A DNA stretch of 64,000 nucleotides from Pseudomonas sp. TMP9. Lineage in GTDB: Bacteria > Pseudomonadota > Gammaproteobacteria > Pseudomonadales > Pseudomonadaceae. The stretch lies in the NCBI RefSeq assembly GCF_037943105.1, contig NZ_CP149803.1, positions 248,001 through 312,000 on the forward strand. The letters are read 5' to 3'. Below, one piece after another: positions 46,093-55,844 of this stretch. The notes beneath the pieces were generated by a model. That model was not told the origin of the DNA. It worked only from the letters and a program-made list of their open reading frames with translations, and searched no databases. A program made the translations under genes and the position numbers. Within the stretch, counting starts at the first letter, position 1. Every line of letters begins with the position of its first letter.

Positions 46093-46998
46093 ATGAGCCT
46101 ATTCAAAAAAACCGGTCACTTAGCCCTTGGCGCCTGTATTGCCAGCGCCGCAGGTTGCGCCAACATGTCGCAAAACGAGTGGCTGAATCAGGAAAATATT
46201 GGGGCGGTCGCGGGTGCTGCCGCTGGCATTCTGATTGGTAGTCAGGTGGGCAGCGGCAGCGGCCGCACCGCCGCTATGCTCGTTGGCGCTTTGGCTGGCG
46301 GTATGTTGGGTAAGACCATCGGCGCCAAGCTCGATGACCGCGATCGTCAGGCCTTGGCGGCGCAGACCCAGCAAGTGCTGGAGTCGGGTAAGGATGGCCA
46401 GGTTACCAATTGGACGTCGACCCACAGCGGTGCGACCGCGCAGATTACCCCCGTGAGCACCAAGACTGAGTCACGCCAGGTGGCGGTGAAGCGTACTGCG
46501 CAGGTTCAGGCAGTGCCCAATATGAAACTGCTGAACAGCTCTTACCGCGCAATTAAATCGGCCAACGTGCGCAGTGCCCCCAACCAGAGCGCCGAAAAAG
46601 TTGGCGGCCTGGCAGCAGGCAGCACCTTTACCGCCATTGGCCGCACCGACAATGACTGGATCATGGTCGGTCGTCGTGGTGTCAGCGTGGGCTATGTTTA
46701 TGCCCCATTGGTGGAATTGGCTTCTGAGCGCAAAACGCCCGCCGCTGTAGTCGCCGCTGCAAACAAAACTGCAAACCCTGCCGCGCCGGCGGCGGAAGCC
46801 ACCGATCTGGATGCCCTCGATGTGGTGGCGGCCAAAGAGCAAGGTTTCGATCTGGACAGCATGAATGTGGTTGAGGAGACAGTTGCCGCGCAAACCACCT
46901 GCCGTACCGTCAATTACAACGTCACCACTAAAGGCAGCAGTGAGCAGCAAGCGATCCAGGCTTGTCAGGCGGCCGATGGCGCTTGGGAACTCATCTGA
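46093..46998 (+). CDS. Lipoprotein with glycine-zipper and SH3-like domain
   Basis: 301 residues. Lipoprotein signal MSLFKKTGHLALGACIASAAGC; a glycine-zipper hairpin (about 35-78: AGAAAGILIGSQVGSG, MLVGALAGGMLGKTIG) as in SlyB/Rcp-type outer-membrane lipoproteins; a bacterial SH3-like domain (about 145-215: YRAIKSANVRSAPNQSAEKVGGLAAGSTFTAIGR...GYVYAPLVEL); and a C-terminal domain with two Cys (TTCRTVNYNV, AIQACQ). The start is ATG 46093, set by GGAG 6 nt upstream. Probably periplasmic face of the outer membrane, binding peptidoglycan or another protein. First of the gene set to 52243. I recognise domains, not a named family. Confidence 0.8.
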   Translation: MSLFKKTGHLALGACIASAAGCANMSQNEWLNQENIGAVAGAAAGILIGSQVGSGSGRTAAMLVGALAGGMLGKTIGAKLDDRDRQALAAQTQQVLESGKDGQVTNWTSTHSGATAQITPVSTKTESRQVAVKRTAQVQAVPNMKLLNSSYRAIKSANVRSAPNQSAEKVGGLAAGSTFTAIGRTDNDWIMVGRRGVSVGYVYAPLVELASERKTPAAVVAAANKTANPAAPAAEATDLDALDVVAAKEQGFDLDSMNVVEETVAAQTTCRTVNYNVTTKGSSEQQAIQACQAADGAWELI

Positions 46999-47012
46999 CA
47001 GGGGCGGTAGTT

Positions 47013-48860
47013 ATGCACAAGTTAATGTTGCTCAGCCTATTGGCCCTGAGCATGTCTGCCTATGGCGCAGATAAAAGTCACCGGCTTGCCTATTCCAAGG
47101 CAGAAAATGTTGAGGTGTTTGTCGATCACTCCGAGGCGCAGCCTTGGTGCAGCGAGACGCTTAATTTGCGTTTTGCCTTCAAGGCTGAGGCCAATATGGC
47201 CAGCGTGGAGCGCTTACTGCCCAAACTCGGAGGTTTGTTCGGCGCGCAATGCCCCGCGGCCAGTGAGTTGAGTTGGCAAAGCCTTAACCAGAGCGGCCAG
47301 TTGCAGGCTCAGGGCAGTGCCAGCAAGTCGGCTGGTTGGGTGGCGCAAATCGCGCAAAGCGCCGCGCCTGTCGCCGCCGTTCCTGCTGTGGTAACTGAGA
47401 CTGTACCTGTGGTTGCAGCGGTTACTGCGCCTAAGGTTGCCGCCTCCGTGACTGCTGAGCCAGTTATTGAAACGCCTGCGACCATGACTCCAGAAGTGCT
47501 TGCGGATGAGCCGGTCCCTGGGCCTGCTCCAGCCATTGTGGCTGAGTCGGTTCCTGCACCTGTCGAGGCTGAGCCGGTCAAAGTCGCGGCACCGGTTGTG
47601 GTCGATGACTTCGCGGTCGCTGGCTGGAAGATTCCGCTAGAGAACGACGTGCTGGCGGCGGCCACATTCCTGACCGTATTGCAGGACCAGAACGGTTGCA
47701 AGTTCCGCACAAGTTACAAGCCCGAAGATGCCGGCGCGGCGCTTTCCGCCCAGTCGGAGGGTATTACCTGCGGTGCCGATGGCTTTGCCTCCGGTACCGG
47801 CGAGTTACGAGTGCAGCGTTCTGACGGGGTTGAGTTGAAGCGCTTCAAGGGCTCGTTCAACAAGGGGTTTGCAATTGCTGACGGCATTGCCGAGCTGCCG
47901 ATTGTTGCCTTTGATGACCAGCGCAATATGTTTATGTTGCTCAGCAGTGACCCTGTGAGCCGTGTGCATTATCTGGTGCGTGCAACCCACAGCTCCTACT
48001 CTGGCACCTGGAACATGAACGGCTTGATGGTCGTGGCCTTGACTGAAAATGTGGAGTTGTTCCGCCAGATCGAGAGCATTCGCACAGCCCTGTTTGCGCC
48101 GATGAGCAAGTTGGAGAAACTACGTCCGCGCGAGAACTATGTGCAGATGTACGCCATGCGTGACCTGACTAAAGGGCTCAAAGGCGACCGCGACACGTGG
48201 TTGTACGAAGTTCAGTTGCAGCGCGGTTACAGCAATAAATTGTGGGATTTCAACCCCAACAATGCCAGTAATCACTTGTTCAACTTCGAGCGTAAACAAG
48301 CTCAGATCGCTCAGCAGGAGGCCGAGCAAAAGGCCCGTGAAGAGCAACGTCAGCGCGAGCAACTGGGCTATCAAGCCAAGGAACAGCTGCGGCTTTTTCA
48401 GGCCATGCAAGAGCAAAGCCGTAATCCTAAGCAGTTGATGGCCAGCTTGGTTGATGATGTCAACCTAGATAATGGCTACCGAGCGTTGGTGAGTGGTCGC
48501 AGCGGCGAGATCCGCCAAATTGTGCATATCAATGGCCGCGACGATAACGGCTGGACCCTCGACTACCCCTACGAAGCGGTGCTGACAGCCGCTGAGGCAG
48601 AAAGTGAGCCGGATACAGGCTGGTATGTGATGGCCGGTAAGGTAAGCCTGGACATGAGCAAACGCGACCAGCTGGACCTGCCCCTTACGCAGATTGCGGC
48701 GACTTCCTTGTTGGCATGCGAGGCGGATGGCTGCAGCGATTTTCGTGATCCGCTGAAGCTGACCCGCCAGCGTCTCAATGACCCACAGTGGACACCTGAA
48801 GATGCCAAGAGTCAGGTGCGGGCGGCATGGCCCGATGACAACCAGCAGGACCAGGAGTGA
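47013..48860 (+). CDS. Unrecognised secreted protein with linker and coiled coil
   Basis: 615 residues; family not recognised. Signal peptide MHKLMLLSLLALSMSAYGA; a small domain with two Cys (about 20-120: PWCSETLNLRFAF, FGAQCPAASELSW); a Pro/Val/Ala/Glu-rich linker (about 125-205); a beta-rich domain (about 208-420) with a Cys pair (NGCKFRTSY, ITCGADGF); a charged Gln/Glu/Arg coiled coil (about 428-475) and a last beta domain to about 600 with CEADGC. The start is ATG 47013, directly before the signal sequence. It is 14 bp after the lipoprotein gene and probably works with it in the periplasm. Confidence 0.72.
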   Translation: MHKLMLLSLLALSMSAYGADKSHRLAYSKAENVEVFVDHSEAQPWCSETLNLRFAFKAEANMASVERLLPKLGGLFGAQCPAASELSWQSLNQSGQLQAQGSASKSAGWVAQIAQSAAPVAAVPAVVTETVPVVAAVTAPKVAASVTAEPVIETPATMTPEVLADEPVPGPAPAIVAESVPAPVEAEPVKVAAPVVVDDFAVAGWKIPLENDVLAAATFLTVLQDQNGCKFRTSYKPEDAGAALSAQSEGITCGADGFASGTGELRVQRSDGVELKRFKGSFNKGFAIADGIAELPIVAFDDQRNMFMLLSSDPVSRVHYLVRATHSSYSGTWNMNGLMVVALTENVELFRQIESIRTALFAPMSKLEKLRPRENYVQMYAMRDLTKGLKGDRDTWLYEVQLQRGYSNKLWDFNPNNASNHLFNFERKQAQIAQQEAEQKAREEQRQREQLGYQAKEQLRLFQAMQEQSRNPKQLMASLVDDVNLDNGYRALVSGRSGEIRQIVHINGRDDNGWTLDYPYEAVLTAAEAESEPDTGWYVMAGKVSLDMSKRDQLDLPLTQIAATSLLACEADGCSDFRDPLKLTRQRLNDPQWTPEDAKSQVRAAWPDDNQQDQE

Positions 48861-48865
48861 TGGCA

Positions 48866-49915
48866 ATGAAATATCAGAAATTCATTATTCCGGGCGCCAT
48901 TGGTTGCCTTTTACTGGTGAGTTATATCGGTCTGGGCATTTACCGCAGTGGTCAGGAAGAAAAGCGGCTCGAAGATTGGCTGTACGACAATGAGCTGGAT
49001 GGGTTCGTGCAGTGGCAGTCTGTCAGCGCCAGCCCATTTGGCTCGACTGTTACTGTCAGTGGGGTTGAGGTGGTGGTCGATGCAGCAACCTTTAAGGGTC
49101 TAGAGGTCAGCGTGGAAGAGTTGCGTATTAAAGACTCTACCAATGAACCTGATTTGAAAAGTATTGACCTGGAGTTCGAGGGCGTAACCTTCCCCGCATC
49201 TGACGATCAGCCTTCGGCCGTGGTGAAACTATTGTTTGCTGAGCTGCTGGCCGGCAGCGGTCGAGACCAACTGCAGCCGCTTGATCTGAGTATTCAGGCG
49301 CGCTATGACGACGATACGTCCGAGGCTGACATGAGCTTCAGCCTTCGTTTGCCGGAGTTGTTCGCCGCCGCAGGCAGCGCCCAAGTGGCTAACGTGCGCA
49401 ATCTTGATAGCTTGTTAGAAGGTGTTACGACCCAGGCCGTTGATTCCTCTTTTCTAGGGTCGCGCGACCTGCGGCGTATGCTGGCTAATCAGCTAGGTGT
49501 GCTCGATGATCTCAACGAGGCTGAGCGCCGCCTGCGCGGGATCGAGCTGGGTGATAGCAGCTTTATGCTCGAAGACCTGGGCTACTTTAAGCGCCGTAAC
49601 CTGCTTAAACAGCGCTATGACTATGCCCTTGATCCAGTTAAAGGTGATGCCGATGAACAACGGCGCGAGGCCTTTGAGCGCGACCTGCGTAAACAGGAAA
49701 AAGAATGTCGCGAGAAGCTGCCGCGGGGGATGGACGATGGCGAGCAAGCCTGCGCCGATATACTCGCGCTGCTGAACGGTCAGAGCGATGGCTTTAGGGT
49801 GATCAGTGAGCCCGAAGAGCGCGTGCGCCTCGGCGATCTTGAGCTTGCACTGCAAAAGCCGGAGCGCGCCTCGCGCCTGGTAGAGCGCCTTAATCAGCGG
49901 GTCGAAGCGCTCTAG
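48866..49915 (+). CDS. Unrecognised single-pass membrane protein
   Basis: 349 residues; family not recognised. One N-terminal transmembrane helix (about 6-26, FIIPGAIGCLLLVSYIGLGIY), then a periplasmic domain with repeated beta strands (FGSTVTVSGVEVVVDAATFKGLEVSVEELRIKD...IDLEFEGVTFP) that faintly recalls AsmA/YdgA-type lipid-groove folds, and a charged helical C-terminal half. The start at ATG 48866 is chosen because AGGAG sits 8 nt upstream; ATG 48860 and GTG 48857 are too close to that box. It is coupled to the previous gene. Confidence 0.7.
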   Translation: MKYQKFIIPGAIGCLLLVSYIGLGIYRSGQEEKRLEDWLYDNELDGFVQWQSVSASPFGSTVTVSGVEVVVDAATFKGLEVSVEELRIKDSTNEPDLKSIDLEFEGVTFPASDDQPSAVVKLLFAELLAGSGRDQLQPLDLSIQARYDDDTSEADMSFSLRLPELFAAAGSAQVANVRNLDSLLEGVTTQAVDSSFLGSRDLRRMLANQLGVLDDLNEAERRLRGIELGDSSFMLEDLGYFKRRNLLKQRYDYALDPVKGDADEQRREAFERDLRKQEKECREKLPRGMDDGEQACADILALLNGQSDGFRVISEPEERVRLGDLELALQKPERASRLVERLNQRVEAL

Positions 49916-50005
49916 CAGTTATTCCCCTCGAACCAGCAAATCGGTCCGTGCTTATGGGCCGATAGGCTGGCTACAGCCAATCGTTTTTAGTTCAAGGAAG
50001 GCCCG

Positions 50006-51757
50006 ATGTCCTATGACTATGGTTCCCAGTCGCTGGGAATTGCTAATCCGTTTCGCCTAGAAGGTGCGTTGATTGCCCTGCGGGGTGCGCTGTTAGGGTT
50101 GACCGGGCTGTACAGCTTGCTACAAGTGGCCGGACTAGTGAGCCGTGGCCGCGAGCTGGAGGGCTGGATTTCAGCTGGGCTGGGCTTGTTACTGCTGATC
50201 TGGGGCTTGGTCGCGTTGGGGCAGGGATTGTTCAAACTGTTTCGCTTTTATGTTGGCCGCAGCGTGCCGGCCAGCCTGGCGCCTAACCATGTCGATAACG
50301 CCAGCAAAGATCGTCTTGCCTACCGCAGCAACGAGCTGCATGACATGTTAATGGGGCGCAAGAACACCACCTTCAAAGAGCCAGAAAGCCTGTTTTCCCG
50401 GTTGGTGCACAGCCTCATGCCACGGCTATTGTTTATGCCTCCGGTGTATCGTGCCCTAACGGAAAATTTGCTCTTCAGCCTGAGCGTTTCGATCTTCATG
50501 TTGCTGGCCTTTGCTCTGGCTTGGTTCGCCAGTGCCACAGGCCTCGCGCGCCTGGACAATACGCCAGTGATGGCTTGGCTGGGGGTGATTCTGACCCTCT
50601 ACCTGCTGAAGTTGTGGCTGAGCATGCGTAATCCCTTCCGCCATTTCAGCCGCGGCGGCATGGACATCAGCCTACTGCGTATTGGTGTGCTGCTAGCCTT
50701 GGCGGTTTTACTGCCGGCGTTGCTCGCCTACGTGCATCGGCATGTGCAGGCCATCCCGCGATTGCCGGTTAATACCCTGCCGTATTTGTTCACCTTGCTG
50801 TTTCTCGCAGCCTTGACCTCGGCGCTGGGTTTGTATTTGGTGCTGCAACGCATGCGCCTTGCTCAACCGCAGACAGAGGTGTCGGAGCACCGCGATAATT
50901 GGCAGAAAAACCTGATGCCACGCGAACTGTTTATTCACCTCGACTCACATATCCTGGCCAATCGTCGCTTTCAGGAAATCCCTAATCGGATTTACCAGAA
51001 CTTTGATCCCTCTTTGCAGCAGGAGGGTGGCAGCGAAAAGGGGGCGTTCACCGGGCGAACCCTGGTCGAAACTCAGCCGGTAGTCAGCGAAATTGCTCAC
51101 TCAGCCGGATTCAAATGGACGCGCATCATGACCAGTGTGCTCGGTCAGTTGCTATTGGCAGGCGGAGCCTTGTGGCTGGCCAGTCTGGCGGATGACCTGG
51201 CGCGTATTCGTCAGCAGCCGGAAGTGTTGACGGTGCTGATCATGCCATTCCTGCTGCTGATATTTGGCACCGTGATCAGTACCATAGGTAATGCCTTCTG
51301 GGCGGAAATGCAGTTTCGCTCCCTGTTGCTGGAGTTGAGTATTGAGGGGACTTATACCGAGTCGCGACTCTCAACCGGCAACAGCATTTACGACAGCACG
51401 CGCTCCGAAAATGTCGTCGTACGTTCCAATATCACCCCCTGGTTCCTGCTCAGCAATTTGCTGACCACCACCTTTGCCGTATCCGGCAATATGAATTTGG
51501 AGCAGGAGCGCTACATCCTGTCGCTGAACAAGGCCGACGACACCTTGGCCGAGGTGTTGAGTGAGCTGGATGACTTCTTTGCTAGCCGGCAAACCATTGC
51601 AGGGATCAATGAGGTGGATTTGCAGTCGGCTAGCCAGATATTTCAGATGAATGAGAAGACTCGCTTCCAGCCCAGCCAGCCCGCTGCACCGTTGGCAGTA
51701 GTCGCGGAACAAGCGGCCGGCCGTCTGGCTCAGGATGAGAGGAACGAGCCAGCCTAG
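50006..51757 (+). CDS. Unrecognised polytopic membrane protein
   Basis: 583 residues; family not recognised. About eight hydrophobic segments: around 20-45, 55-78, 153-175, 186-205, 222-245, 257-280, 378-400 and 411-435. A soluble loop (about 285-370) and a C-terminal cytoplasmic tail (about 440-583) separate them; the tail contains STGNSIYDSTRSENVVVRSNITPWF. AAGGAAGG lies 5 nt before the ATG. It is 90 bp after the preceding gene, still in the same direction, and may be the membrane core of the envelope system encoded here. Confidence 0.72.
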   Translation: MSYDYGSQSLGIANPFRLEGALIALRGALLGLTGLYSLLQVAGLVSRGRELEGWISAGLGLLLLIWGLVALGQGLFKLFRFYVGRSVPASLAPNHVDNASKDRLAYRSNELHDMLMGRKNTTFKEPESLFSRLVHSLMPRLLFMPPVYRALTENLLFSLSVSIFMLLAFALAWFASATGLARLDNTPVMAWLGVILTLYLLKLWLSMRNPFRHFSRGGMDISLLRIGVLLALAVLLPALLAYVHRHVQAIPRLPVNTLPYLFTLLFLAALTSALGLYLVLQRMRLAQPQTEVSEHRDNWQKNLMPRELFIHLDSHILANRRFQEIPNRIYQNFDPSLQQEGGSEKGAFTGRTLVETQPVVSEIAHSAGFKWTRIMTSVLGQLLLAGGALWLASLADDLARIRQQPEVLTVLIMPFLLLIFGTVISTIGNAFWAEMQFRSLLLELSIEGTYTESRLSTGNSIYDSTRSENVVVRSNITPWFLLSNLLTTTFAVSGNMNLEQERYILSLNKADDTLAEVLSELDDFFASRQTIAGINEVDLQSASQIFQMNEKTRFQPSQPAAPLAVVAEQAAGRLAQDERNEPA

Positions 51758-51886
51758 GCGATTACCGAACTTGCCCCGCCTTATCTGGGGAGGGGGTGAG
51801 TGCTTGTTTTTGATCAGTACAGCGTCGGGTGCTTTGCTAGGGAGTTCCAAAACTATCAAAGCATGAGCATGCCCTTGGAGATTCAA

Positions 51887-52243
51887 ATGAAATTCGTTTC
51901 CACACGCATGATTGGAACGTTTGGTTTAGTGCTTTCTATCGCGGTACTGACAGGCTGTTCGGATTGGCCAAGCAATAGCGAAGTGATGGATTCAATAATT
52001 GCGCAACAAAACAAGCAAATGGAAATGTTGCAATCCATTGGCGGCAAGGACGCAGCCAAAATGCTCCGCAGCATGGTTCCGGCGATCGAAAGTGTTGATG
52101 TGCAGGACTGCGAAGAGGTTCGTAAGGGTACCTATCGTTGCTCCGTGGAAGTTGAGACGAGCTTCGACGGTGAGGTGAGCAGTGAAGTAAGCAGTGCCAA
52201 CTTTGCACAGCGCAAAGATGGTTCGTGGGCAATCACGGACTAA
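51887..52243 (+). CDS. Small lipoprotein
   Basis: 118 residues. Lipobox AVLTGC with Cys at about 24; a helical segment (EVMDSIIAQQNKQMEMLQSIGGKDAAKMLRSM) and a short beta domain (VDVQDCEEVRKGTYRCSVEVET) with a Cys pair. The layout resembles small DUF4878-like lipoproteins but I cannot assign it. The start is ATG 51887, with GGAG 6 nt upstream; the open frame upstream has no signal sequence. Last gene of the set. Confidence 0.72.
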   Translation: MKFVSTRMIGTFGLVLSIAVLTGCSDWPSNSEVMDSIIAQQNKQMEMLQSIGGKDAAKMLRSMVPAIESVDVQDCEEVRKGTYRCSVEVETSFDGEVSSEVSSANFAQRKDGSWAITD

Positions 52244-52294
52244 TTTGCGCTTACGTAGATCAGGCATAAGCGCCTACGACATATGTTTTATTAG

Positions 52295-52348
52295 CCAACA
52301 AAGCACTTCATGGTGTCTGCTGGTCACCCAGCAAGCTCGCTTTGTTGG
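52295..52348. repeat. Nested inverted repeat
   Basis: Outer arms CCAACAAAGC (52295-52304) and GCTTTGTTGG (52339-52348) enclose an inner hairpin TGCTGG-TCAC-CCAGCA (52318-52333). No T-run follows. It lies in the 290-bp gap before the phosphoethanolamine transferase gene. Could be a remnant of a small mobile repeat or a cruciform-type regulator site. Confidence 0.5.
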
Positions 52349-52533
52349 TCAAGAATCAGGTCCGCCAGGGGCGGCAGGCGCCGCCTTCACCTTTTGCAAA
52401 GTCAGAAAGTCTGGCTCAGATTTTCCTGAAGAGGATAGGGCAACAAGTTGCTCACTCCGGCAGGGTTTTTGACGGAATTTTCACGGGCCGGATGGCATAA
52501 AGACGGCGGTTATTTGGATGTCATGAGGTCGTT

Positions 52534-54294
52534 ATGTCTGCAGCATTACAAGTGTCGCCACGCCAGCGGGTGGATTGGGCTGGGTTAGGTTGGGCCTTTT
52601 TGTTCTTTTGGTATTTTTCAGGCGTCACCCAGTTACTGATTCAGCTAACCGGCACGGCTGGGTTTTCTGGCTTTCGCCAGGCATTTTTGGCCAGCGCATT
52701 ATGGCTGGTGCCTGTGCTGTTATTCCCTGGCCGCGCCCGGCTAATTGCTGCGGTGGTGGGCGCGCTGTTGTGGCTGTGCTCATTGGGTAGTTTTGGGTAC
52801 TTCTTGGTCTACGGCCAGGAGTTCTCGCAGAGCGTCATTTTCATCATGTTCGAGTCGAACATTAATGAAAGCCGCGAGTACCTGATTCAGTATTTCGCTT
52901 GGTGGATGCTGCCGGCGTTTCTCGCCTATGGCCTGGGTGGTTGGTTGCTTTGGCGCAAAGTGCGCCCGGTGTATCTGTCGCGCCCTGGTGCCTTGTTTGC
53001 GGCAGCGTTTGCGCTGTTTGTGTCGGTGGGTTATCCGGCGCTACGCCAGTTCACTAAGCACGACAGTTGGCAGGCGGGGCTGGATAACTTCGCCCAACGC
53101 ATTGAGGCGGCGACGCCTTGGCAGTTGGTGGTGGGCTACAAAAATTACCGCGAGCAACTGGCTAATATGCAGGCCATGTTGGATGAGAATGCCAGCATCC
53201 TGCCGTTGGGTAATTTGCAGGATGCACGGGCCGGGCAGCCAGCCACGCTGGTGCTGGTCATCGGTGAGTCAACCAACCGTCAGCGCATGAGCCTATATGG
53301 TTACCCGCGCGAAACCACGCCGGAGTTGGACGCTTTGCGTGACCAACTGCAGGTGTTCGATAACGTAGTAACGCCGCGCCCTTACACCATCGAAGCCTTA
53401 CAGCAGGTGCTGACCTTTGCCGATCAGGAGCACCCTGAGCGTTACCTGACCACGCCTTCGGTGATCAATCTGATGAAGCAGGCGGGCTACAAAACCTACT
53501 GGATCACCAACCAGCAGACCATGACCAAACGCAACACCATGCTCACGACTTTTTCTGAGCAAGCCGATGAGCAGTTCTACCTGAACAACAACCGAGCGCA
53601 AAATGCTCGCCAATACGACGGTGATGTACTGGCACCTTTTGCCAAGGTGCTGGCCGATGCAGCGCCGCGCAAATTTATCGTGGTGCACCTGCTGGGCACG
53701 CATATGAGCTATCAGTACCGCTACCCAGCTGAATTTGAGCGCTTTACTGACCACGCCGGTGTGCCGGCAAATGTAACAAGCGATCAGTTGCCCACTTACA
53801 ACAGCTATGACAATGCCGTGCTTTACAACGACCATGTGGTCGCCAGTCTGATCAAGGATTTGGCTGGGCAGCAGCCCAACAGCATGTTGCTGTACTTGGC
53901 AGACCACGGCGAGGCGGTCTTCGATGCGCCCAAGCCGGATGTCTTGGGGCGTAACGAGGCCGCACCGACTAGCCCGATGTACACCGTGCCGTTCATCCTG
54001 TGGAACTCACCGCAGTGGCAGGCGCAGCAGGCACGGGACTTCACGGCCACGCTGTCGCGGCCCTACAGTTCATCGCACTTTATCCACACCTGGGCCGACC
54101 TAGCCGGCCTGCGCTTTGATGAGTACGAGTCGAGTAAAAGCTTGGTCAGTAATGACTTTCGGCCAATACCGCTTCTGATTGGCAACCCGCAACAGCCCAA
54201 GAGTTTGATCGACTTCAGCTTGATCAAGCCCCAAGGCGTTACGCGCAACACTCAATTAGCGCAGCGTGATAAGACGGCCAAGCCTGAGCGTTAA
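52534..54294 (+). CDS. Phosphoethanolamine transferase, EptC/CptA type
   Basis: 586-residue inner-membrane enzyme with a periplasmic alkaline-phosphatase-fold catalytic domain. About five transmembrane helices lie in residues 15-175. The catalytic domain (about 230-560) begins with LVLVIGESTNRQRMSLYGYPRETTPEL, containing the nucleophilic Thr; zinc-ligand motifs include LADHGEAVF and SSSHFIHTWADL. The GESTNRQRMSLYGY form is that of CptA/EptC enzymes acting on LPS core or surface protein, not the EptA lipid A type. A Leu/Trp-rich N-terminus matches. Convergent with the oxidase gene downstream. Confidence 0.9.
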   Translation: MSAALQVSPRQRVDWAGLGWAFLFFWYFSGVTQLLIQLTGTAGFSGFRQAFLASALWLVPVLLFPGRARLIAAVVGALLWLCSLGSFGYFLVYGQEFSQSVIFIMFESNINESREYLIQYFAWWMLPAFLAYGLGGWLLWRKVRPVYLSRPGALFAAAFALFVSVGYPALRQFTKHDSWQAGLDNFAQRIEAATPWQLVVGYKNYREQLANMQAMLDENASILPLGNLQDARAGQPATLVLVIGESTNRQRMSLYGYPRETTPELDALRDQLQVFDNVVTPRPYTIEALQQVLTFADQEHPERYLTTPSVINLMKQAGYKTYWITNQQTMTKRNTMLTTFSEQADEQFYLNNNRAQNARQYDGDVLAPFAKVLADAAPRKFIVVHLLGTHMSYQYRYPAEFERFTDHAGVPANVTSDQLPTYNSYDNAVLYNDHVVASLIKDLAGQQPNSMLLYLADHGEAVFDAPKPDVLGRNEAAPTSPMYTVPFILWNSPQWQAQQARDFTATLSRPYSSSHFIHTWADLAGLRFDEYESSKSLVSNDFRPIPLLIGNPQQPKSLIDFSLIKPQGVTRNTQLAQRDKTAKPER

Positions 54295-54371
54295 CGCTGA
54301 ACCCCAAGCTCAGGAAATTTGAGCCCGCGCCGCCAGCCTTGCTGGGAGCGCTGCGAATGGCTCGCTCAGGG

Positions 54372-55778
54372 CTAGCGCATCAGCCGCTGCATGGCGTCAG
54401 CTAATACGCTGGCCATTGTGCGTCGCCAAGGCGCGCTGTGCGGGTTGGCCAGCACGTGATCTTCGTGGCTAAAGCTTTGGGCGACCACGTTGTAACCGAG
54501 CCAGCGCAACGGTTCAGGTTCCCAGCGTGGCAGCGTTTCTAGAGGTTGGTCGCCAAGCACCCAAGGTTGCGCGGTCAGCTCGCTGTGTCGGTCGAGGATG
54601 AGGTCAGCCAGGGTGCGTCCACCGAGGTTGCTCGCACCGACGCCCTCGCCACCGTAACCTGCGGACAAGGCGATGCCATTACGTCGATCAATCAGCATAT
54701 GTGGGCGAAAGCGCCTGGCCATGGCCAAGTTGCCGCCCCAGGCGTGAGTGATGCGCACCTGCTTAAGTGGCGGGAACAGCGCGCTAAACAATAAGCGGCG
54801 AAGGTCGCGTTCAGCTTCGCTGAGTGTAAAGTCGTGGCGTAAGCGCCCGCCAAAACGGTATCCACCCCGAGCACCGAACACCAAACGGTCGTCGGCACTG
54901 CGTTGGCCATAAGTGACATGTCGGCTGTTTTCACTAAACGCTTGGCCGCGTTCCAAGCCTATATCCGCCCACACTTCTTTGGGCAGCGGTTCGGTAGCCA
55001 CCAGCAAGCTTTGTACCGGTAGTTGATACGTGTCTAAGGGCGGTAATTCGGCGGCATAGCCTTCCACCGCAGGCACGATCCAGTCAGCGCGCACGCTGCC
55101 GCCTGCGGTGCGCACCCGACCGGTTTGCCAGTCGATTACCCGGCTTTGCTCATACACCTCAACGCCCATGGCAGTCACGCAGTCTGCCAGGCCACGCACC
55201 AGCTTCGCCGGTTGGATGGTGGCGCAGTGCGGTGAGTAGATCGCCCCATAGGCATTGGCCAGTTGCAGTTGTTTGCCGAGGTCGAAAGGGGTCAGCCAGC
55301 GGTAATCCGTTTCATCTAGGCCAAGGGCGCGCAGTTGCGCCAGTTGCTGGCGCAAGCGGGTCAGCTGCTCAGGGTAGCGTGCGGCGCAATACAGCACGCC
55401 GCCTTTGCGGTAATCACAGCTGATCTGTTCGCGCTGCAGCACGCTGGCGACTTCATCAGGAATGCCGTGCAGCAACCTATAGGCACGCTGGCGCGCTGCG
55501 CTGGGCTGACCGGCGAGCAGGTGATCCTGGCCCAGCAGGTTGCCCATCAGCCAGCCACCATTACGCCCGGAGGCGCCGAAACCGGCAATCTCGCCTTCGA
55601 GGATGACGATGCGCAACTGCGGCGCTTGGCGCTTGAGGTAATAGGCGGTCCACAAACCCGTATAGCCCGCACCGATAATAGCCACGTCGGCATGAATATC
55701 GGCCTGCAGTGCGGCTCTGGGGTGCAGCGAGCCGCTCAGTTGGTCCATCCACAAACTGATGTTCTGCCACTGGCTCAT
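54372..55778 (-). CDS. FAD-dependent oxidoreductase, DAO / gamma-glutamylputrescine oxidase-like
   Basis: 468 residues. N-terminal FAD-binding GxGxxG (VAIIGAGYTGLWTAYYL, about 33-50), the GASGRNGGWL motif of the PuuB/OrdL branch, and a C-terminal ISAGYGGEGVG-like ALSAGYGGEGVGASNLGGRTLADLI that closes over the flavin. Members oxidise amines or N-methyl and gamma-glutamylated substrates to aldehydes with release of H2O2. No glutamylation or transport genes flank it, so substrate is open. It is followed on the same strand by no other gene. Confidence 0.88.
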   Translation of the reverse strand: MSQWQNISLWMDQLSGSLHPRAALQADIHADVAIIGAGYTGLWTAYYLKRQAPQLRIVILEGEIAGFGASGRNGGWLMGNLLGQDHLLAGQPSAARQRAYRLLHGIPDEVASVLQREQISCDYRKGGVLYCAARYPEQLTRLRQQLAQLRALGLDETDYRWLTPFDLGKQLQLANAYGAIYSPHCATIQPAKLVRGLADCVTAMGVEVYEQSRVIDWQTGRVRTAGGSVRADWIVPAVEGYAAELPPLDTYQLPVQSLLVATEPLPKEVWADIGLERGQAFSENSRHVTYGQRSADDRLVFGARGGYRFGGRLRHDFTLSEAERDLRRLLFSALFPPLKQVRITHAWGGNLAMARRFRPHMLIDRRNGIALSAGYGGEGVGASNLGGRTLADLILDRHSELTAQPWVLGDQPLETLPRWEPEPLRWLGYNVVAQSFSHEDHVLANPHSAPWRRTMASVLADAMQRLMR

Positions 55779-55844
55779 GCGCGGTTACCTGGGTCGCAGG
55801 AGAATAGCGCCTAGGGTAAGCCCTTTCAGGCGCATGTGCGGTAT

